This document shows, one piece after another, positions 1 through 9,004 of a stretch of DNA of 64,000 bases. The notes under the pieces are model-generated. The model worked only from the letters and a program-made list of their open reading frames with translations. It did not search any database and was not told the origin of the DNA. The DNA is taken from NCBI RefSeq assembly GCF_019204025.1, contig NZ_JAGSPB010000001.1:310001-374000 (forward strand). The letters run 5' to 3'. The position numbers and the translations under genes are program-made. Each line of letters begins with the position of its first letter. Within the stretch, counting starts at the first letter, position 1. Source of the DNA: Erythrobacter ani (GTDB taxonomy: Bacteria; Pseudomonadota; Alphaproteobacteria; Sphingomonadales; Sphingomonadaceae).

Positions 1-600
1 CGGCATGATCGCCAATCCGTCCAGACCATCGGTCAGGTTCACCGCGTTGCCGGCCCCGACGATCACGAAGGCCGCAAACACGTAATAGAACGGCCCGAGC
101 GGGATTTGCACGTCGGAGAAAAACGGAATGTAGAGGTTCGTGTTAATCTGACTGACAATCAGATACGACGCCACACCGGCAACCGCGAATTCGAGAAGCA
201 AGCGGACCTTGCCCGACACGCCCTTGTGCGAATTCTTCGAAACCTTGTCGTAATCATCGAAGAACCCGATCACGCCGAACCCGACCGTCACGGCGAGACA
301 GGCCCAGACCAGTGGGCTGCGCAGATCCATCCACAGCAGCAGCGCAAACACCAGCGCGACGAGGATCATGAGGCCGCCCATTGTCGGCGTGCCGCGCTTT
401 GCAAGATGGGTTTGCGGACCGTCCTCGCGGATCGGTTGACCCTTGCCTTGGCGGACGCGCAGCATGTTGATGAAACGCGGTCCGATGATGAGGCCAAAAA
501 TCAGCGCCGTCATCAGCGTCGCGCCGAAACGGAACGTCTGATAACGCACGAGGTTGAGTGCCCCTTCGAAGCCCAGCCATTCAGCGAGTAGATAGAGCAT
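1..600 (-). CDS. mraY: Phospho-N-acetylmuramoyl-pentapeptide-transferase MraY (3' end cut by window edge)
   Basis: MraY moves phospho-MurNAc-pentapeptide from UDP to undecaprenyl phosphate, making lipid I at the inner membrane. The 200 visible N-terminal residues carry several membrane segments. They include the family motif FFDDYDK (113-119, with the catalytic-region aspartate pair 115-116) and [13 protein letters not shown] (185-197). The usual length is about 355 residues, so roughly 155 lie beyond the left edge. The ATG at 600 is 20 bp after the murF stop, which makes it the next gene of the dcw operon. Identification is firm; only the C-terminus is unseen. Confidence 0.97.
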   Translation of the reverse strand, partial: MLYLLAEWLGFEGALNLVRYQTFRFGATLMTALIFGLIIGPRFINMLRVRQGKGQPIREDGPQTHLAKRGTPTMGGLMILVALVFALLLWMDLRSPLVWACLAVTVGFGVIGFFDDYDKVSKNSHKGVSGKVRLLLEFAVAGVASYLIVSQINTNLYIPFFSDVQIPLGPFYYVFAAFVIVGAGNAVNLTDGLDGLAIMP

Positions 601-620
601 CCAGGTCCTTCGCCCCCCGC

Positions 621-2081
621 TTAGCTCGAGGTGTTCGTAAAGTGTGTCACCAGTTTGCCGAGACCAAGGAAGTTCGAGCCCTTGACGAGTACCGCATCAC
701 CATGGGTCAAGCCGAATTGCTCGAGCTGCGCGATGGCCTGAGCGCTGTCTTCGCAATGCGCGAAGCTCGGTGCAAAGCCAAGCGGGTCGACTGCCGCTTT
801 CCCCAATTGTGCAGCAAGGTGGCGCATCTCATCGCCGACCAAGATCGCATGGTCGATCTTGGCATCGGCCAGCGGTTCGGCGAGTTGGCGATGGAACTTG
901 GCCGAGAAATCGCCAAGCTCGCCCATGCTGCCAAGCACCGCCACCCGGCGATGCGCTGGCGTTTGGCCCAGCTGCCGCAGAGTTGCGCGCATGGATGCAG
1001 GATTGGCGTTGTAGCTTTCATCGAGCAACAAGGCCTTCCCGCCGGGCACTTCGATATCGAAACGCGCGCCCCGCCCCTTGAGGCCACCCATTTCGGCGAG
1101 AGCCAGTCCGGCAGCAGCCAGATCACCGCCGGCAGCGCGAACCGCCGCCATCACGCCAAGCGAATTGTCGATCCAGTGCTCGCCCGGTTCGGCCACTGTA
1201 AAACAAACCCTCCGGTCGCCCAGTTCCGCCGTGACGAGCGATCCGCCATGCGCACTGGGGATTGCATCGAGGAGACGCACATCGGCCCCAGCGCTGCGCC
1301 CGAAGGTGACGATTTCGGCACCCAGAGCCTGCGCATGCTCGATCAGGCGGGGAGTATGCACATTGTCCGCCGGAATGATTGCAGTGCCGCCTTTCACCAG
1401 GCCGGTGGAAATCTGCGCCTTCTCATCCGCGATCGCCTCTTCGCTGCCGAGATGTTCAATGTGAACTGGCGCGATCGTCGTGATCAGCGCCACATCGGGC
1501 CTGACGTGGCCTGCGAGAGGAGCGATCTCGCCCGCGTGGTTCATGCCCATTTCGAAAACGCCGAACCTTGCGCGCGCGGGTAGCCGGGCAAGGCTCAGCG
1601 GAACCCCGACGTGGTTGTTGTAGCTGCGCACACTGCGATGCGCTGCGCCGCGGCTCGAACGATCGAGGCTCGCAAATATCGCTTCCTTCACACCGGTCTT
1701 TCCGACCGATCCGGTGACCGCGACGCGCACCGCCGAGGAGCGTTCGCGCGCTGCATGGGCGAGGTCGTGCAGCGCCTTCGTGGTGTCCTCGACCAGCACA
1801 TGCGGATAATCAACCGGACGATCAACCAAGGCCGCAACGGCACCTTTCTGAAAAGCGGCGCCGACAAACTTATGTCCATCCATCGCCTCGCCTTTCAGCG
1901 CGACAAAAAGGTCTCCCGGACGCACATCGCGCGAATCCATTTCGACCCCGGATGCCCTGAACGCGTGGCTGGCCGTCCCGCCGGTCGCCGCTTCGATGCC
2001 CGCAGCATCCCATAGCGCTAGCGGACATTCATCTCGCGGATCGGCGGGCCATGCCCGCAACAGCGCGTGTACCGCACTCAT
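621..2081 (-). CDS. murF: UDP-N-acetylmuramoyl-tripeptide--D-alanyl-D-alanine ligase MurF
   Basis: MurF is the cytoplasmic ATP-dependent ligase that adds D-Ala-D-Ala to UDP-MurNAc-tripeptide, the last soluble step of precursor synthesis. The protein has 486 residues. It shows an N-terminal Mur catalytic domain, the P-loop TGSVGKTG (123-130), a central ATP-binding domain with the [10 protein letters not shown] motif, and a C-terminal ligase domain. I chose the ATG at 2081 because it overlaps the murE stop as ATGA, the same coupling seen at the other junctions of this operon. An in-frame start 33 bp upstream would lie inside murE and adds an unconserved extension. Confidence 0.97.
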   Translation of the reverse strand: MSAVHALLRAWPADPRDECPLALWDAAGIEAATGGTASHAFRASGVEMDSRDVRPGDLFVALKGEAMDGHKFVGAAFQKGAVAALVDRPVDYPHVLVEDTTKALHDLAHAARERSSAVRVAVTGSVGKTGVKEAIFASLDRSSRGAAHRSVRSYNNHVGVPLSLARLPARARFGVFEMGMNHAGEIAPLAGHVRPDVALITTIAPVHIEHLGSEEAIADEKAQISTGLVKGGTAIIPADNVHTPRLIEHAQALGAEIVTFGRSAGADVRLLDAIPSAHGGSLVTAELGDRRVCFTVAEPGEHWIDNSLGVMAAVRAAGGDLAAAGLALAEMGGLKGRGARFDIEVPGGKALLLDESYNANPASMRATLRQLGQTPAHRRVAVLGSMGELGDFSAKFHRQLAEPLADAKIDHAILVGDEMRHLAAQLGKAAVDPLGFAPSFAHCEDSAQAIAQLEQFGLTHGDAVLVKGSNFLGLGKLVTHFTNTSS

Positions 2082-3577
2082 GCGATGCCTTCCCTGGTGG
2101 TTTCGGCTGCGCATTCGCGCGCCACCTGGACATCATTGAAGGGCAAAACCCGCATATCGTCTCCCGAACCGATGATCTGGCCCTCTTCGTGGCCTTTACC
2201 TGCGATGAGTATAATGTCGTTCTCCCTCGCTTGCCCGATTGCAGCCGCGATCGCATCGCGCCGTCCGCCAATTTCCGAGGCATTGCCGCCCGCGCCCGAA
2301 CGAACCGCTTTTCGAATGCTGGCTGCGTCTTCGCCGCGTGGATTGTCGTCGGTAACAATGACAATATCGGCGTTCCGCGACGCCGCTCCGCCCATGGGTG
2401 CTCGCTTGCCCTGATCGCGATCTCCGCCTGCGCCGAACACGGCAATAAGCTTACCGCCCCTGTTCGCATTCACATGTGGCCTGAGAGCGATGATGGCAGC
2501 CTCAAGCGCATCGGGTGTGTGCGCGTAATCAACATAGACGGGAGCGCCGCTGGCGGTGATGACCGCGCGCTCAAGCCGCCCGCGGACCGGCTGCAACCGC
2601 CCAACCGCGTCGAACACCTGCGATGCGTCAGCACCAGTAGCCAGCGCGAGACCCGCCGAAACCAGCGCATTTGCAGCCTGATAGGCTCCGATCAGCGGCA
2701 GTCTCAACGTCCGGCTCTCACCGTCATGTTCTACCGTAAGCGACTGCCCAAGCTGGGTGGCCTCCCGCGCGGACAGGCGCAGGAAATCGCCCCCCTCGCC
2801 GACCGTCCGCACTTCGAGGCCGCGCCTCGCGGCATGTTTGATCGCCCTGTCCGTCCATTCATTTGCGTCCGCTCCCGCCCAGATGATCGCCGGCGCGCCG
2901 CTATCGACGACCTCGTCAAACAGACGCATCTTGGCGGCGAAGTATTCTTCCATCGTGCCGTGATAATCGAGGTGGTCGCGGCTGAAATTGGTGAAGGCGC
3001 AGGCAGTGACCGGCAGACCTTCGTTGCGGAATTGCGAAAGGCCGTGGCTGGAAGCTTCGTAAGCGACATGCGTCACCCCTTCGCGCGCCAAGCCGCTCAT
3101 GTTTGACAGAAACGTGACGATGTCCGGTGTGGTCAGGCCGGTTGAGACACTTCCATCGGGCGTGGTAACGCCAAGCGTACCGATGCTGGCCGCGCGTTCG
3201 CCGCACATGCGCCATATCTGGCGAGTCATTTCGGCGGTCGAAGTCTTGCCGTTGGTCCCGGTGACCGCGACGATCGTTTCGGGCACCGGAGTAAAGAATT
3301 GTGCAGCAAGGTTCGCAAATGCGCGTCGCGGCTCGTCGCTGGCGATATGGAGCGCGCCTAAAACCTTGACCTCAGGCCGCGCCACAATCGCTACCGCACC
3401 CGCTTCGATTGCAGAAGGAATGAAGTCTTCGGCGTTGAATTTGGCGCCTTGGAACGCCCCGAACACGGTCCCCGGTGCGACCTTGCGGTGATCGATCGCG
3501 AAGCCTGTAACGCCGATGTCTGGCCCCGCATCACCGATTGCCAGGCCCGCCTCTTCGATCAGTTTGCCGAGCTTCAT
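2078..3577 (-). CDS. murE: UDP-MurNAc-L-Ala-D-Glu:meso-diaminopimelate ligase MurE
   Basis: MurE adds the third stem-peptide residue to UDP-MurNAc-dipeptide in the cytoplasm. The 499-residue protein is full length for the family. The ATP-binding loop TGTNGKTS is at 106-113. The DNPRGED motif near residue 410 is the signature associated with meso-diaminopimelate selection rather than lysine, which fits a Gram-negative wall. The gene overlaps ftsI upstream and murF downstream by ATGA, so translation is probably coupled through the operon. Confidence 0.98.
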   Translation of the reverse strand: MKLGKLIEEAGLAIGDAGPDIGVTGFAIDHRKVAPGTVFGAFQGAKFNAEDFIPSAIEAGAVAIVARPEVKVLGALHIASDEPRRAFANLAAQFFTPVPETIVAVTGTNGKTSTAEMTRQIWRMCGERAASIGTLGVTTPDGSVSTGLTTPDIVTFLSNMSGLAREGVTHVAYEASSHGLSQFRNEGLPVTACAFTNFSRDHLDYHGTMEEYFAAKMRLFDEVVDSGAPAIIWAGADANEWTDRAIKHAARRGLEVRTVGEGGDFLRLSAREATQLGQSLTVEHDGESRTLRLPLIGAYQAANALVSAGLALATGADASQVFDAVGRLQPVRGRLERAVITASGAPVYVDYAHTPDALEAAIIALRPHVNANRGGKLIAVFGAGGDRDQGKRAPMGGAASRNADIVIVTDDNPRGEDAASIRKAVRSGAGGNASEIGGRRDAIAAAIGQARENDIILIAGKGHEEGQIIGSGDDMRVLPFNDVQVARECAAETTREGIA

Positions 3578-5370
3578 TTGTCCTTTTCCACCAGATAGCG
3601 GAGGTCTGAAATGTCTACGTCACGCTTCGCGTCCGGGCGCACTCCCAGCATTGGACCGATGCGCGGAACCAACCGGCCAACCACCGGCGCAGCATTGAAC
3701 GCGGCGGTGCGCTGAAACGAGCTCGCCACCGTGCCGCGTGGTTCGTCGATCATCGCCACCACGACGAAGCGCGGGCGATCCATCGGGAAAGCGGCGGCGA
3801 AAGTGGAAATTATCTTGCGCTGGCTATACCCGCCCTTGCCCGGTTTTTCAGCAGAGCCGGTCTTGCCTCCGACACGGAAGCCGGGCGCATCCGCGCTGCG
3901 ACCGGTGCCATAAATCGAAATCATACGCAGCATCTGCCGCATCCGGGCAGACGTCGACGCCTTGAACACGCGCTTGCCCCGAGGAACATCGGCAGAGTCG
4001 AGCTTGTGCAGAGTTGCCGGACGCCAGATACCGCCGTTGACCATTGCGGCGTAAGCGTTCGCCAGGTGCAGCGGTGTTACCGCAAGGGAGTGGCCATACC
4101 CGATCACCATGTTCGTATGGCGGTTATCGGGGTTTTGCGGCCAGAGCGGTTTGCCCCGTGCGGGAAGCTCGATGAACGGCCGTTGATCCATGTTGAGATC
4201 AACCAGCATTTGCTGGAGCCGTTCCGTGCCGAGCTTGTCCGCGACGCGCGCTGTCACCGTGTTTGAGGAATAGACCAGCGCCTGCGGGACATTGAGCGTG
4301 TCACCCTTCGGCTTGAGGTCGCGAATGCGCCGATTGCCCACCTCCACTGTGGTAGCGTCCCAGTCGCGGCCAAGATTGCGAACAACACCCGCATCGATGG
4401 CGGCAGCGACTGTCAATGGTTTGAAGGTCGAGCCAAGTTCGTAAAGGCCGTTCGTTGCACGATTGAAGACATTCGGCGCACCATCCGCGCCGACCACGTT
4501 GGGATCGAATTCGGGCAAAGATGCCATCGCCATGATCTCGCCGGTATCCACGTCGAGCACGATGCCTGCCGCACCGAGCGCGTCCGTCGCCAGCATTCCC
4601 CGGCGCAGCTCGTCCTCAAGTGCTCCCTGCACCCGCACATCGATCGAAAGCGCGACGGGATTGGCGCGCAGGGTCGGATCGGACAGCCGCTCTTCAAGCA
4701 CTTCCTCCATGCCGATTTTCCCGCCTTGCTGCTCGACCACATAGCCAAGCACGTGCGCCGCAAGCGAGCCCTGCGGGTAATGGCGGTCGGGTTCCTGCGG
4801 GAATTGCAGAGCGATTTCGCCGAGTTCGAACACTCGGTTGGCATCTTCGGGCAATACACGGCGCCGCAAATATCCCCCGCGGCCGCTGGCGAGCTTTCGT
4901 GCGGTCTCAGCCTCGTCCATGTCGGGGAATATCGCGGCAAGTTTGGCCGCGATTTCGGATGGCTCTCCGACCAAGGGCTTGCCCCCATCGCCCATCGCAT
5001 CTGGATCGTACCACAAGGCGTAGGCCGGGAATGCCCGCGCCAGCGGTGCGCCGTTGCGATCGGTGATTTCGCCGCGCGGCGGCAGGAGCCGGTCGGCCAG
5101 GCTGGACTGCGTCGGTGCGGAACCCGCGAATCCAAGCCACGTGATACGTAAAAGCGCCGCGGCGGCGACTGCGGTGAAAATGACCGCGATGAAGAGTATC
5201 CGCATGCGCGCGGTGAGAAGCGACTGGAACCGCAACTGGACCAATTGAATGCGTCCGACGGGAATCGCGGGCCCTTGCGCAGGCTTCAGTGGAGCGCGCA
5301 GCGAGGTTCCCAGCGCAACCGGCCGTGCTTCCGCGAAACCTAACCCCAGTTGCGGCGTAAACGCATTCAT
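3574..5370 (-). CDS. ftsI: Septal transpeptidase FtsI (PBP3)
   Basis: FtsI is the class B penicillin-binding protein that cross-links septal peptidoglycan. It has 598 residues. A long N-terminal cytoplasmic region (about 50 residues) precedes one membrane segment near 57-75. A dimerisation domain follows, then the transpeptidase domain with the three active-site motifs: STFK near residue 313, SSN near 367 and KTGSA near 502. The ATG at 5370 overlaps the ftsL stop and the TGA overlaps murE. Its place directly after ftsL supports FtsI rather than a side-wall PBP2. Confidence 0.97.
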   Translation of the reverse strand: MNAFTPQLGLGFAEARPVALGTSLRAPLKPAQGPAIPVGRIQLVQLRFQSLLTARMRILFIAVIFTAVAAAALLRITWLGFAGSAPTQSSLADRLLPPRGEITDRNGAPLARAFPAYALWYDPDAMGDGGKPLVGEPSEIAAKLAAIFPDMDEAETARKLASGRGGYLRRRVLPEDANRVFELGEIALQFPQEPDRHYPQGSLAAHVLGYVVEQQGGKIGMEEVLEERLSDPTLRANPVALSIDVRVQGALEDELRRGMLATDALGAAGIVLDVDTGEIMAMASLPEFDPNVVGADGAPNVFNRATNGLYELGSTFKPLTVAAAIDAGVVRNLGRDWDATTVEVGNRRIRDLKPKGDTLNVPQALVYSSNTVTARVADKLGTERLQQMLVDLNMDQRPFIELPARGKPLWPQNPDNRHTNMVIGYGHSLAVTPLHLANAYAAMVNGGIWRPATLHKLDSADVPRGKRVFKASTSARMRQMLRMISIYGTGRSADAPGFRVGGKTGSAEKPGKGGYSQRKIISTFAAAFPMDRPRFVVVAMIDEPRGTVASSFQRTAAFNAAPVVGRLVPRIGPMLGVRPDAKRDVDISDLRYLVEKDK

Positions 5371-5933
5371 TCGCGGACTCTTGCCGCTTCACCGACAAGG
5401 CCGGAGCTCGCATTGGTCCGCGCATTGGCCGCGCGGATCGGAGAGGCTTCAATCAGAAAATCGCCGAATGCGCTTGCAAAAACAGTGCCCGCATCCTGCT
5501 CGGTCGCGGCAGCAGCGAGCGTGATCGGAGTTCCGGTGATGGGCGATACCATTTCGCGCTCTTGCGTTTCCTCCCCGCTGGCACCTGGCAATTCTGCGCG
5601 CGCTACGCGTATCTGCCGCGGAGCATCCGGACCGAGCGGCTCGCCGAGGCTAGCAAGCTGGCGTTCGCCTTCGAGATATTGATCCGCACGCGGCGCTTCG
5701 AAACCGAATTCAACCGAATTCCAATTGGCAAGCTGGCGCTGACTGGCGCGCGTCTCGAACTCCGTTTCGAGGAGTTTGGTCTGGCGTTCAAGGGAGACGA
5801 TCTGGCGTTCCGCCAGCAGCACTTCGCTTTTTACGGCGTGAACACGCAGGCTCAGAACCACGAACAGGCCGAGGCACATCGCGAGGACAGCAGCCCAGCC
5901 GAGCGAGCGAATTTGAGTGCGGGTAACCATCAT
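5367..5933 (-). CDS. ftsL: FtsL-like divisome protein with long C-terminal extension
   Basis: This is the small bitopic protein encoded between rsmH and ftsI, the standard position of ftsL. A membrane segment spans about residues 11-30. A Leu/Glu/Arg-rich coiled-coil-like stretch follows (about 33-65), as expected for FtsL, which scaffolds FtsI/FtsW activation in the periplasm with FtsB. At 188 residues it is longer than the usual 100-120. The last 100 or so residues are Ala/Pro/Glu-rich and show no motif I recognise. The start is ATGATG at 5933, overlapping the rsmH stop; the second ATG (5930) is equally possible. Assignment rests on position and topology, since FtsL sequences are poorly conserved. 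Confidence 0.8.
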   Translation of the reverse strand: MMVTRTQIRSLGWAAVLAMCLGLFVVLSLRVHAVKSEVLLAERQIVSLERQTKLLETEFETRASQRQLANWNSVEFGFEAPRADQYLEGERQLASLGEPLGPDAPRQIRVARAELPGASGEETQEREMVSPITGTPITLAAAATEQDAGTVFASAFGDFLIEASPIRAANARTNASSGLVGEAARVRE

Positions 5934-6868
5934 GGTGCCAATTCCCTTGCTGGAGCTGCCGTTCGGAGCGCGTGGCGGAGCGTGGACGAGCGCGCGCGCG
6001 GATTGCGTTCGATCTCTGCTTCTGACGGGCGGATCGCTTTGGAAACATTCGTGAAGACCGGGGCTGGTCCGGGAAGCTCGCCCGGCAAGTGCCGCGATAC
6101 CGCACGGCCCGCGCCGGACGCTTCTTTCAGGAAGCGCTTGACGATGCGATCTTCGAGGCTGTGAAAACTGACCACGGCGAGGACGCCGCCTTCCCTGAGC
6201 AATGCCTCGGCGGCGAGCAGCCCCGCTCTCAGCTCGCCGAGCTCATCGTTCACGTGAATCCGCACCGCCTGAAACGTGCGGGTGGCGGGGTCTTTCTTGT
6301 CATGCGGTTTGTGGCCCAGCGCCTTGCGCACGACACGAGCGAGTTCGCCGGTCGTCTCCAGCGGGCGCGCCGCGACAATCGCGCGGGCGACGCGGCGCGA
6401 CTGGCGCTCCTCGCCATACTGGTAGAGCACGTCGGCTATCGCCGCTTCGTCTGCCGTATTGAGAAAATCCGCCGCACTCTCGCCCTCCTGGCTCATGCGC
6501 ATGTCGAGCGGACCATCGTTTGAGAACGCAAAGCCGCGCTCCCCCTGATCGAGCTGCATCGAGGACACCCCGATATCCATGACGACTGCATCAACCTGCG
6601 GCACGCCGATGCGCTCCATCTCTTCGCGCATGCGCGAAAAGCGTTCGGCATGAAGGGTGAGCCGCCCATCGTAGGCATCGACCATTGCCGCGCCATCGCG
6701 GATCGCATTTGGGTCGCGGTCAAATGCGTAGACCCGCGCGCCACTGCCTAGCAGTGCGGCGGAGTACCCGCCGGCCCCGAAGGTCGCATCGACGATCTCC
6801 ATGCCCGCGATTGGACCGATGGCCGCGATCACTTCATCGAGCAGGACAGGGATATGAGGCGCACTCAT
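5930..6868 (-). CDS. rsmH: 16S rRNA (cytosine(1402)-N(4))-methyltransferase RsmH
   Basis: RsmH (MraW) uses SAM to methylate the N4 of C1402 in 16S rRNA, in the ribosomal P site. The 312-residue protein begins with the conserved HIPVLLDEV block. It has the SAM-binding [11 protein letters not shown] motif near residues 26-36, FDRDP near 50, and the C-terminal [14 protein letters not shown] block typical of the family. I chose the ATG at 6868, which overlaps the mraZ stop (TGATG). A GTG one codon upstream overlaps mraZ further and cannot be excluded. Confidence 0.97.
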   Translation of the reverse strand: MSAPHIPVLLDEVIAAIGPIAGMEIVDATFGAGGYSAALLGSGARVYAFDRDPNAIRDGAAMVDAYDGRLTLHAERFSRMREEMERIGVPQVDAVVMDIGVSSMQLDQGERGFAFSNDGPLDMRMSQEGESAADFLNTADEAAIADVLYQYGEERQSRRVARAIVAARPLETTGELARVVRKALGHKPHDKKDPATRTFQAVRIHVNDELGELRAGLLAAEALLREGGVLAVVSFHSLEDRIVKRFLKEASGAGRAVSRHLPGELPGPAPVFTNVSKAIRPSEAEIERNPRARSSTLRHALRTAAPARELAP

Positions 6869-7380
6869 CACTTGCCGCCACCCTTCTTGGATGCTTTCGC
6901 AGCGGCTTCCTTGACCATGCTCGCACAGGTGACCTGCGCTCCCCGGAAGCTCTTATCCATGCGAGCGAGCTCTTCCGGGTTCCAGACGAAGAAAAATTCG
7001 CCTGCCCCGTGATAATAAAGGCCGTCGCCGACATTGCCGAGGTCGCGAAGGTGATCCGGCATGACGAAGCGCCCGCTGTCATCGAAAGGAAGCTGCTCGA
7101 ATCCGAAGAGCTGCTGGGCGCGGATGTCGCGATCGAATTCGGCGATGTTCATACGTATCGCGCGCTCTTCCTCGCGGTCGAGCTGTTTGTGCAGTTCATC
7201 TATGCGAGAGAGGCCGAAACCGATCAGGCAATCGAATTTCTCGTGCGCGGCAAGGCACAGGGTCTTGCTGCCTCCCGAACTCTCCTTGACCGCCTTGCGG
7301 AATGCGGGGGGCAGGACGAAGCGGCCCTTATCGCCTGCCGGCGAGTAGGCTTTGCCACTATATGTCCCCAGCGCAGACAC
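6868..7380 (-). CDS. mraZ: Transcriptional regulator MraZ
   Basis: MraZ is a ring-forming DNA-binding protein of the AbrB/SpoVT fold that regulates its own dcw operon. Two half-domains are visible: DKGRFVLP at 17-24 and DSGRFVMP at 101-108, matching the duplicated family motif. I start at the GTG at 7380, giving 170 residues, because the SYSG/TYSG block that opens MraZ proteins follows directly. AAGGGG lies about 10 nt upstream. A longer reading to 7488 would add 36 Arg/Gly-rich residues unlike the family. The tail is Lys/Ala-rich. As first gene of the operon it sits behind the GGG arrays described at 7554-7681. Confidence 0.93.
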   Translation of the reverse strand: MSALGTYSGKAYSPAGDKGRFVLPPAFRKAVKESSGGSKTLCLAAHEKFDCLIGFGLSRIDELHKQLDREEERAIRMNIAEFDRDIRAQQLFGFEQLPFDDSGRFVMPDHLRDLGNVGDGLYYHGAGEFFFVWNPEELARMDKSFRGAQVTCASMVKEAAAKASKKGGGK

Positions 7381-7553
7381 GCTTCCCAATCCCCTTATCC
7401 CTGACCGGCCACTCCTCCATGAAATAGCCGCCGCATCAGACACACCTTCTCCGTCGCCATCGCCGCGCGAGCGGTGACGGCACGCCAACCGACCGAGGTG
7501 ACGCGGAGCAAACGAGTATGTTTGATGGAACCCGGTAATATCGGGGATACGAG

Positions 7554-7588
7554 CGGGATGGAAGGGGTTTTTACGGGAAATCTAGGGA
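7554..7588 (+). promoter_or_regulatory. Array A: four NGGGN boxes at exact 10-bp period (candidate MraZ operator)
   Basis: CGGGA (7554), GGGGT (7564), CGGGA (7574) and AGGGA (7584) start exactly ten bases apart, that is NGGGN boxes with 5-bp spacers. E. coli MraZ is known to bind TGGGN direct repeats separated by 5 bp upstream of mraZ, so the geometry matches. The array reads on the plus strand, opposite to mraZ, and the first base of each box is not T. Binding is therefore inferred. Confidence 0.55.
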
Positions 7589-7656
7589 TTAAGCGTTAAG
7601 TATATGATATTTTTATGGATTTACCCACACTTCGGCATATTGACCTCGGCCCGAAA

Positions 7657-7681
7657 CCCCTCCTGGTCCCACTATTTCCCG
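7657..7681 (-). promoter_or_regulatory. Array B: three NGGGN boxes at exact 10-bp period (candidate MraZ operator)
   Basis: On the minus strand CGGGA (7681-7677), TGGGA (7671-7667) and AGGGG (7661-7657) follow with 5-bp spacers. This is the number, spacing and orientation known for the E. coli MraZ operator. It lies about 275 bp upstream of the mraZ GTG and upstream of the AT-rich core. Box periodicity is seen directly; MraZ binding is inferred. Confidence 0.6.
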
Positions 7682-7784
7682 CTCGAAGGCGCTGAATTCA
7701 GACCGTTTCCCCGAGTTTTCCGCCCGAGTCCCTGACCAGAGTCGCAGGCTCGCGGCGTATTCCCGCGTTTTCCCCATTCCATTG

Positions 7785-8597
7785 CTATCGGAATGCGAAG
7801 TCAATGACCTCGCTCAGTTGGTTCGGCTGGTCGAGCGCGTGATCGTGGTCATGCTCGGCATTACCTTCGAACGCGTGGGCGTCGGCAATCAGAGTCACCT
7901 CCCCTTCCCCGATCCGGCAGCGGGCGACGACGGCATCACCCATTATGTCGCAATCATCCGCGCCACTATCCCGCACCCTGATACCACCGGCGAGCGCGAC
8001 AGAAAGCTGCATGTCGCCGAGTGCGACCTTACGGGGCACCGGCTGGTCTTCATCGAAGTCTATCTCAAGTCCCCAGCGGCCAACCACGGGGGGGATCAAG
8101 GCGATGTCGACGGGACGCCTGGGATCGCCCAGCGGGAGATGATGATCCGCCGTCAGCATGGGATCCAGTACGAGCAGCAACCTCCCGCCTCCCCTCACCC
8201 ACGCGTCCAAGGCAACATTGTCCGCGGGCGAGAGACCGCGAGGCTGGATTACCGCGAGCCGTTCCAGACCCTCGAGCGGATCAAGGTCGGGCTCGCCAGC
8301 AGAAAGTCCGGCGATGGGCGACAGCGTGTCGAGCGGCAGCAATTCGAAGCGCGCCTCAAGCGCTTGGCGCTGATCAGAAATCGGCGCGTCCGATGACAAT
8401 AGTTCACCGAACTGAGCCCCGAGAGGCCAATAAAGCGGCAGGCTGGTCATCAATCCCAGGCGTGGTTTTTCGACTTTCGCCAATGGATCCGACTGTTCGA
8501 TTGCCTCGGCTTCGGCTGATCTGGATTCGCAGGCTGCAAGACTGCACTGCACCGCGAACAACAGCGCCATCACCGATGGCCGAAAAGATAGTCGCAC
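7785..8597 (-). CDS. Putative lipoprotein, ABC-auxiliary (GldG)-like
   Basis: This is a 270-residue protein whose N-terminus looks like a lipoprotein signal, with lipobox LAAC ending at Cys23. The mature part has an alternating hydrophobic pattern, including a WVRGGGRLLLVLDP-type segment. That segment resembles the Rossmann-like substrate domain of GldG/ABC-auxiliary or DUF4350 proteins, so the resemblance is suggestive only. No ABC ATPase or permease gene is nearby. The GTG at 8597 shares a base with the stop of the upstream one-TM gene, so the pair is co-translated and probably works together at the membrane. Function unknown. Confidence 0.7.
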   Translation of the reverse strand: MRLSFRPSVMALLFAVQCSLAACESRSAEAEAIEQSDPLAKVEKPRLGLMTSLPLYWPLGAQFGELLSSDAPISDQRQALEARFELLPLDTLSPIAGLSAGEPDLDPLEGLERLAVIQPRGLSPADNVALDAWVRGGGRLLLVLDPMLTADHHLPLGDPRRPVDIALIPPVVGRWGLEIDFDEDQPVPRKVALGDMQLSVALAGGIRVRDSGADDCDIMGDAVVARCRIGEGEVTLIADAHAFEGNAEHDHDHALDQPNQLSEVIDFAFR

Positions 8598-8992
8598 TAT
8601 GGGAAGTCCACATCGGCAGGCGGTGCGGCACTTTCCGGCGGCGCCTCGGAATTCGTGCTCGCCTCGTCATCTTCGTCCGAGTTCTGCGGGGATTCGGCCG
8701 GGATATCGGGCACCACGCCCGCATCGACCAAGGGGTCGCGCTGAGGCGGCGCCTCGCTTGGCTCTGTAGTAGGTGCTGCCTCGGGCACGGCAGTCTGTTC
8801 GGTTAATGCCGCCTGCCCGCCGATGATGCTTGCCAATCCGACCAGCAGGACCATGGCGAACAGTCCGAACAGACCGACCTGCAAGCGCTGTATCGCCTCG
8901 GCACGAGTCCCGCCGAGCGGAGCGCCTTCAGGCGGCAAGCTTTCTGCGGGTTTTCCGTCTTTCATGCGTCCAAGAAGCTTTTCGCCTGCCAT
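8597..8992 (-). CDS. Single-pass membrane protein with acidic, Pro-rich tail
   Basis: This 131-residue protein has a 35-residue hydrophilic N-terminus, one membrane segment (about 38-60), and an Ala/Pro/Glu/Asp-rich, probably disordered C-terminal half. I recognise no domain. It lies 12 bp after cysK and overlaps the lipoprotein gene downstream, so it is probably transcribed with both. The clear coding pattern and tight spacing argue that it is real. Function unknown. Confidence 0.7.
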   Translation of the reverse strand: MAGEKLLGRMKDGKPAESLPPEGAPLGGTRAEAIQRLQVGLFGLFAMVLLVGLASIIGGQAALTEQTAVPEAAPTTEPSEAPPQRDPLVDAGVVPDIPAESPQNSDEDDEASTNSEAPPESAAPPADVDFP

Positions 8993-9004
8993 CGCTGCAG
9001 ACTA

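Larger units (their letters stand above)
7381..7784. other. mraZ leader / dcw promoter region, no gene
   Basis: This 404-bp interval lies between mraZ and the stop of the upstream lipoprotein gene. It holds a short AT-rich core (about 7589-7630), the likeliest promoter zone for leftward dcw transcription, flanked by GGG box arrays on opposite strands. I see no convincing open frame in it. A 63-codon frame on the minus strand has no homology I recognise and runs into the neighbouring stop. I cannot assign -35/-10 hexamers with confidence. Confidence 0.6.

Noticed and set aside
7613..7804. 63-codon minus-strand frame in the mraZ leader
   Set aside because: It overlaps the end of the lipoprotein gene, has no ribosome-binding site or recognisable content, and covers the GGG array.
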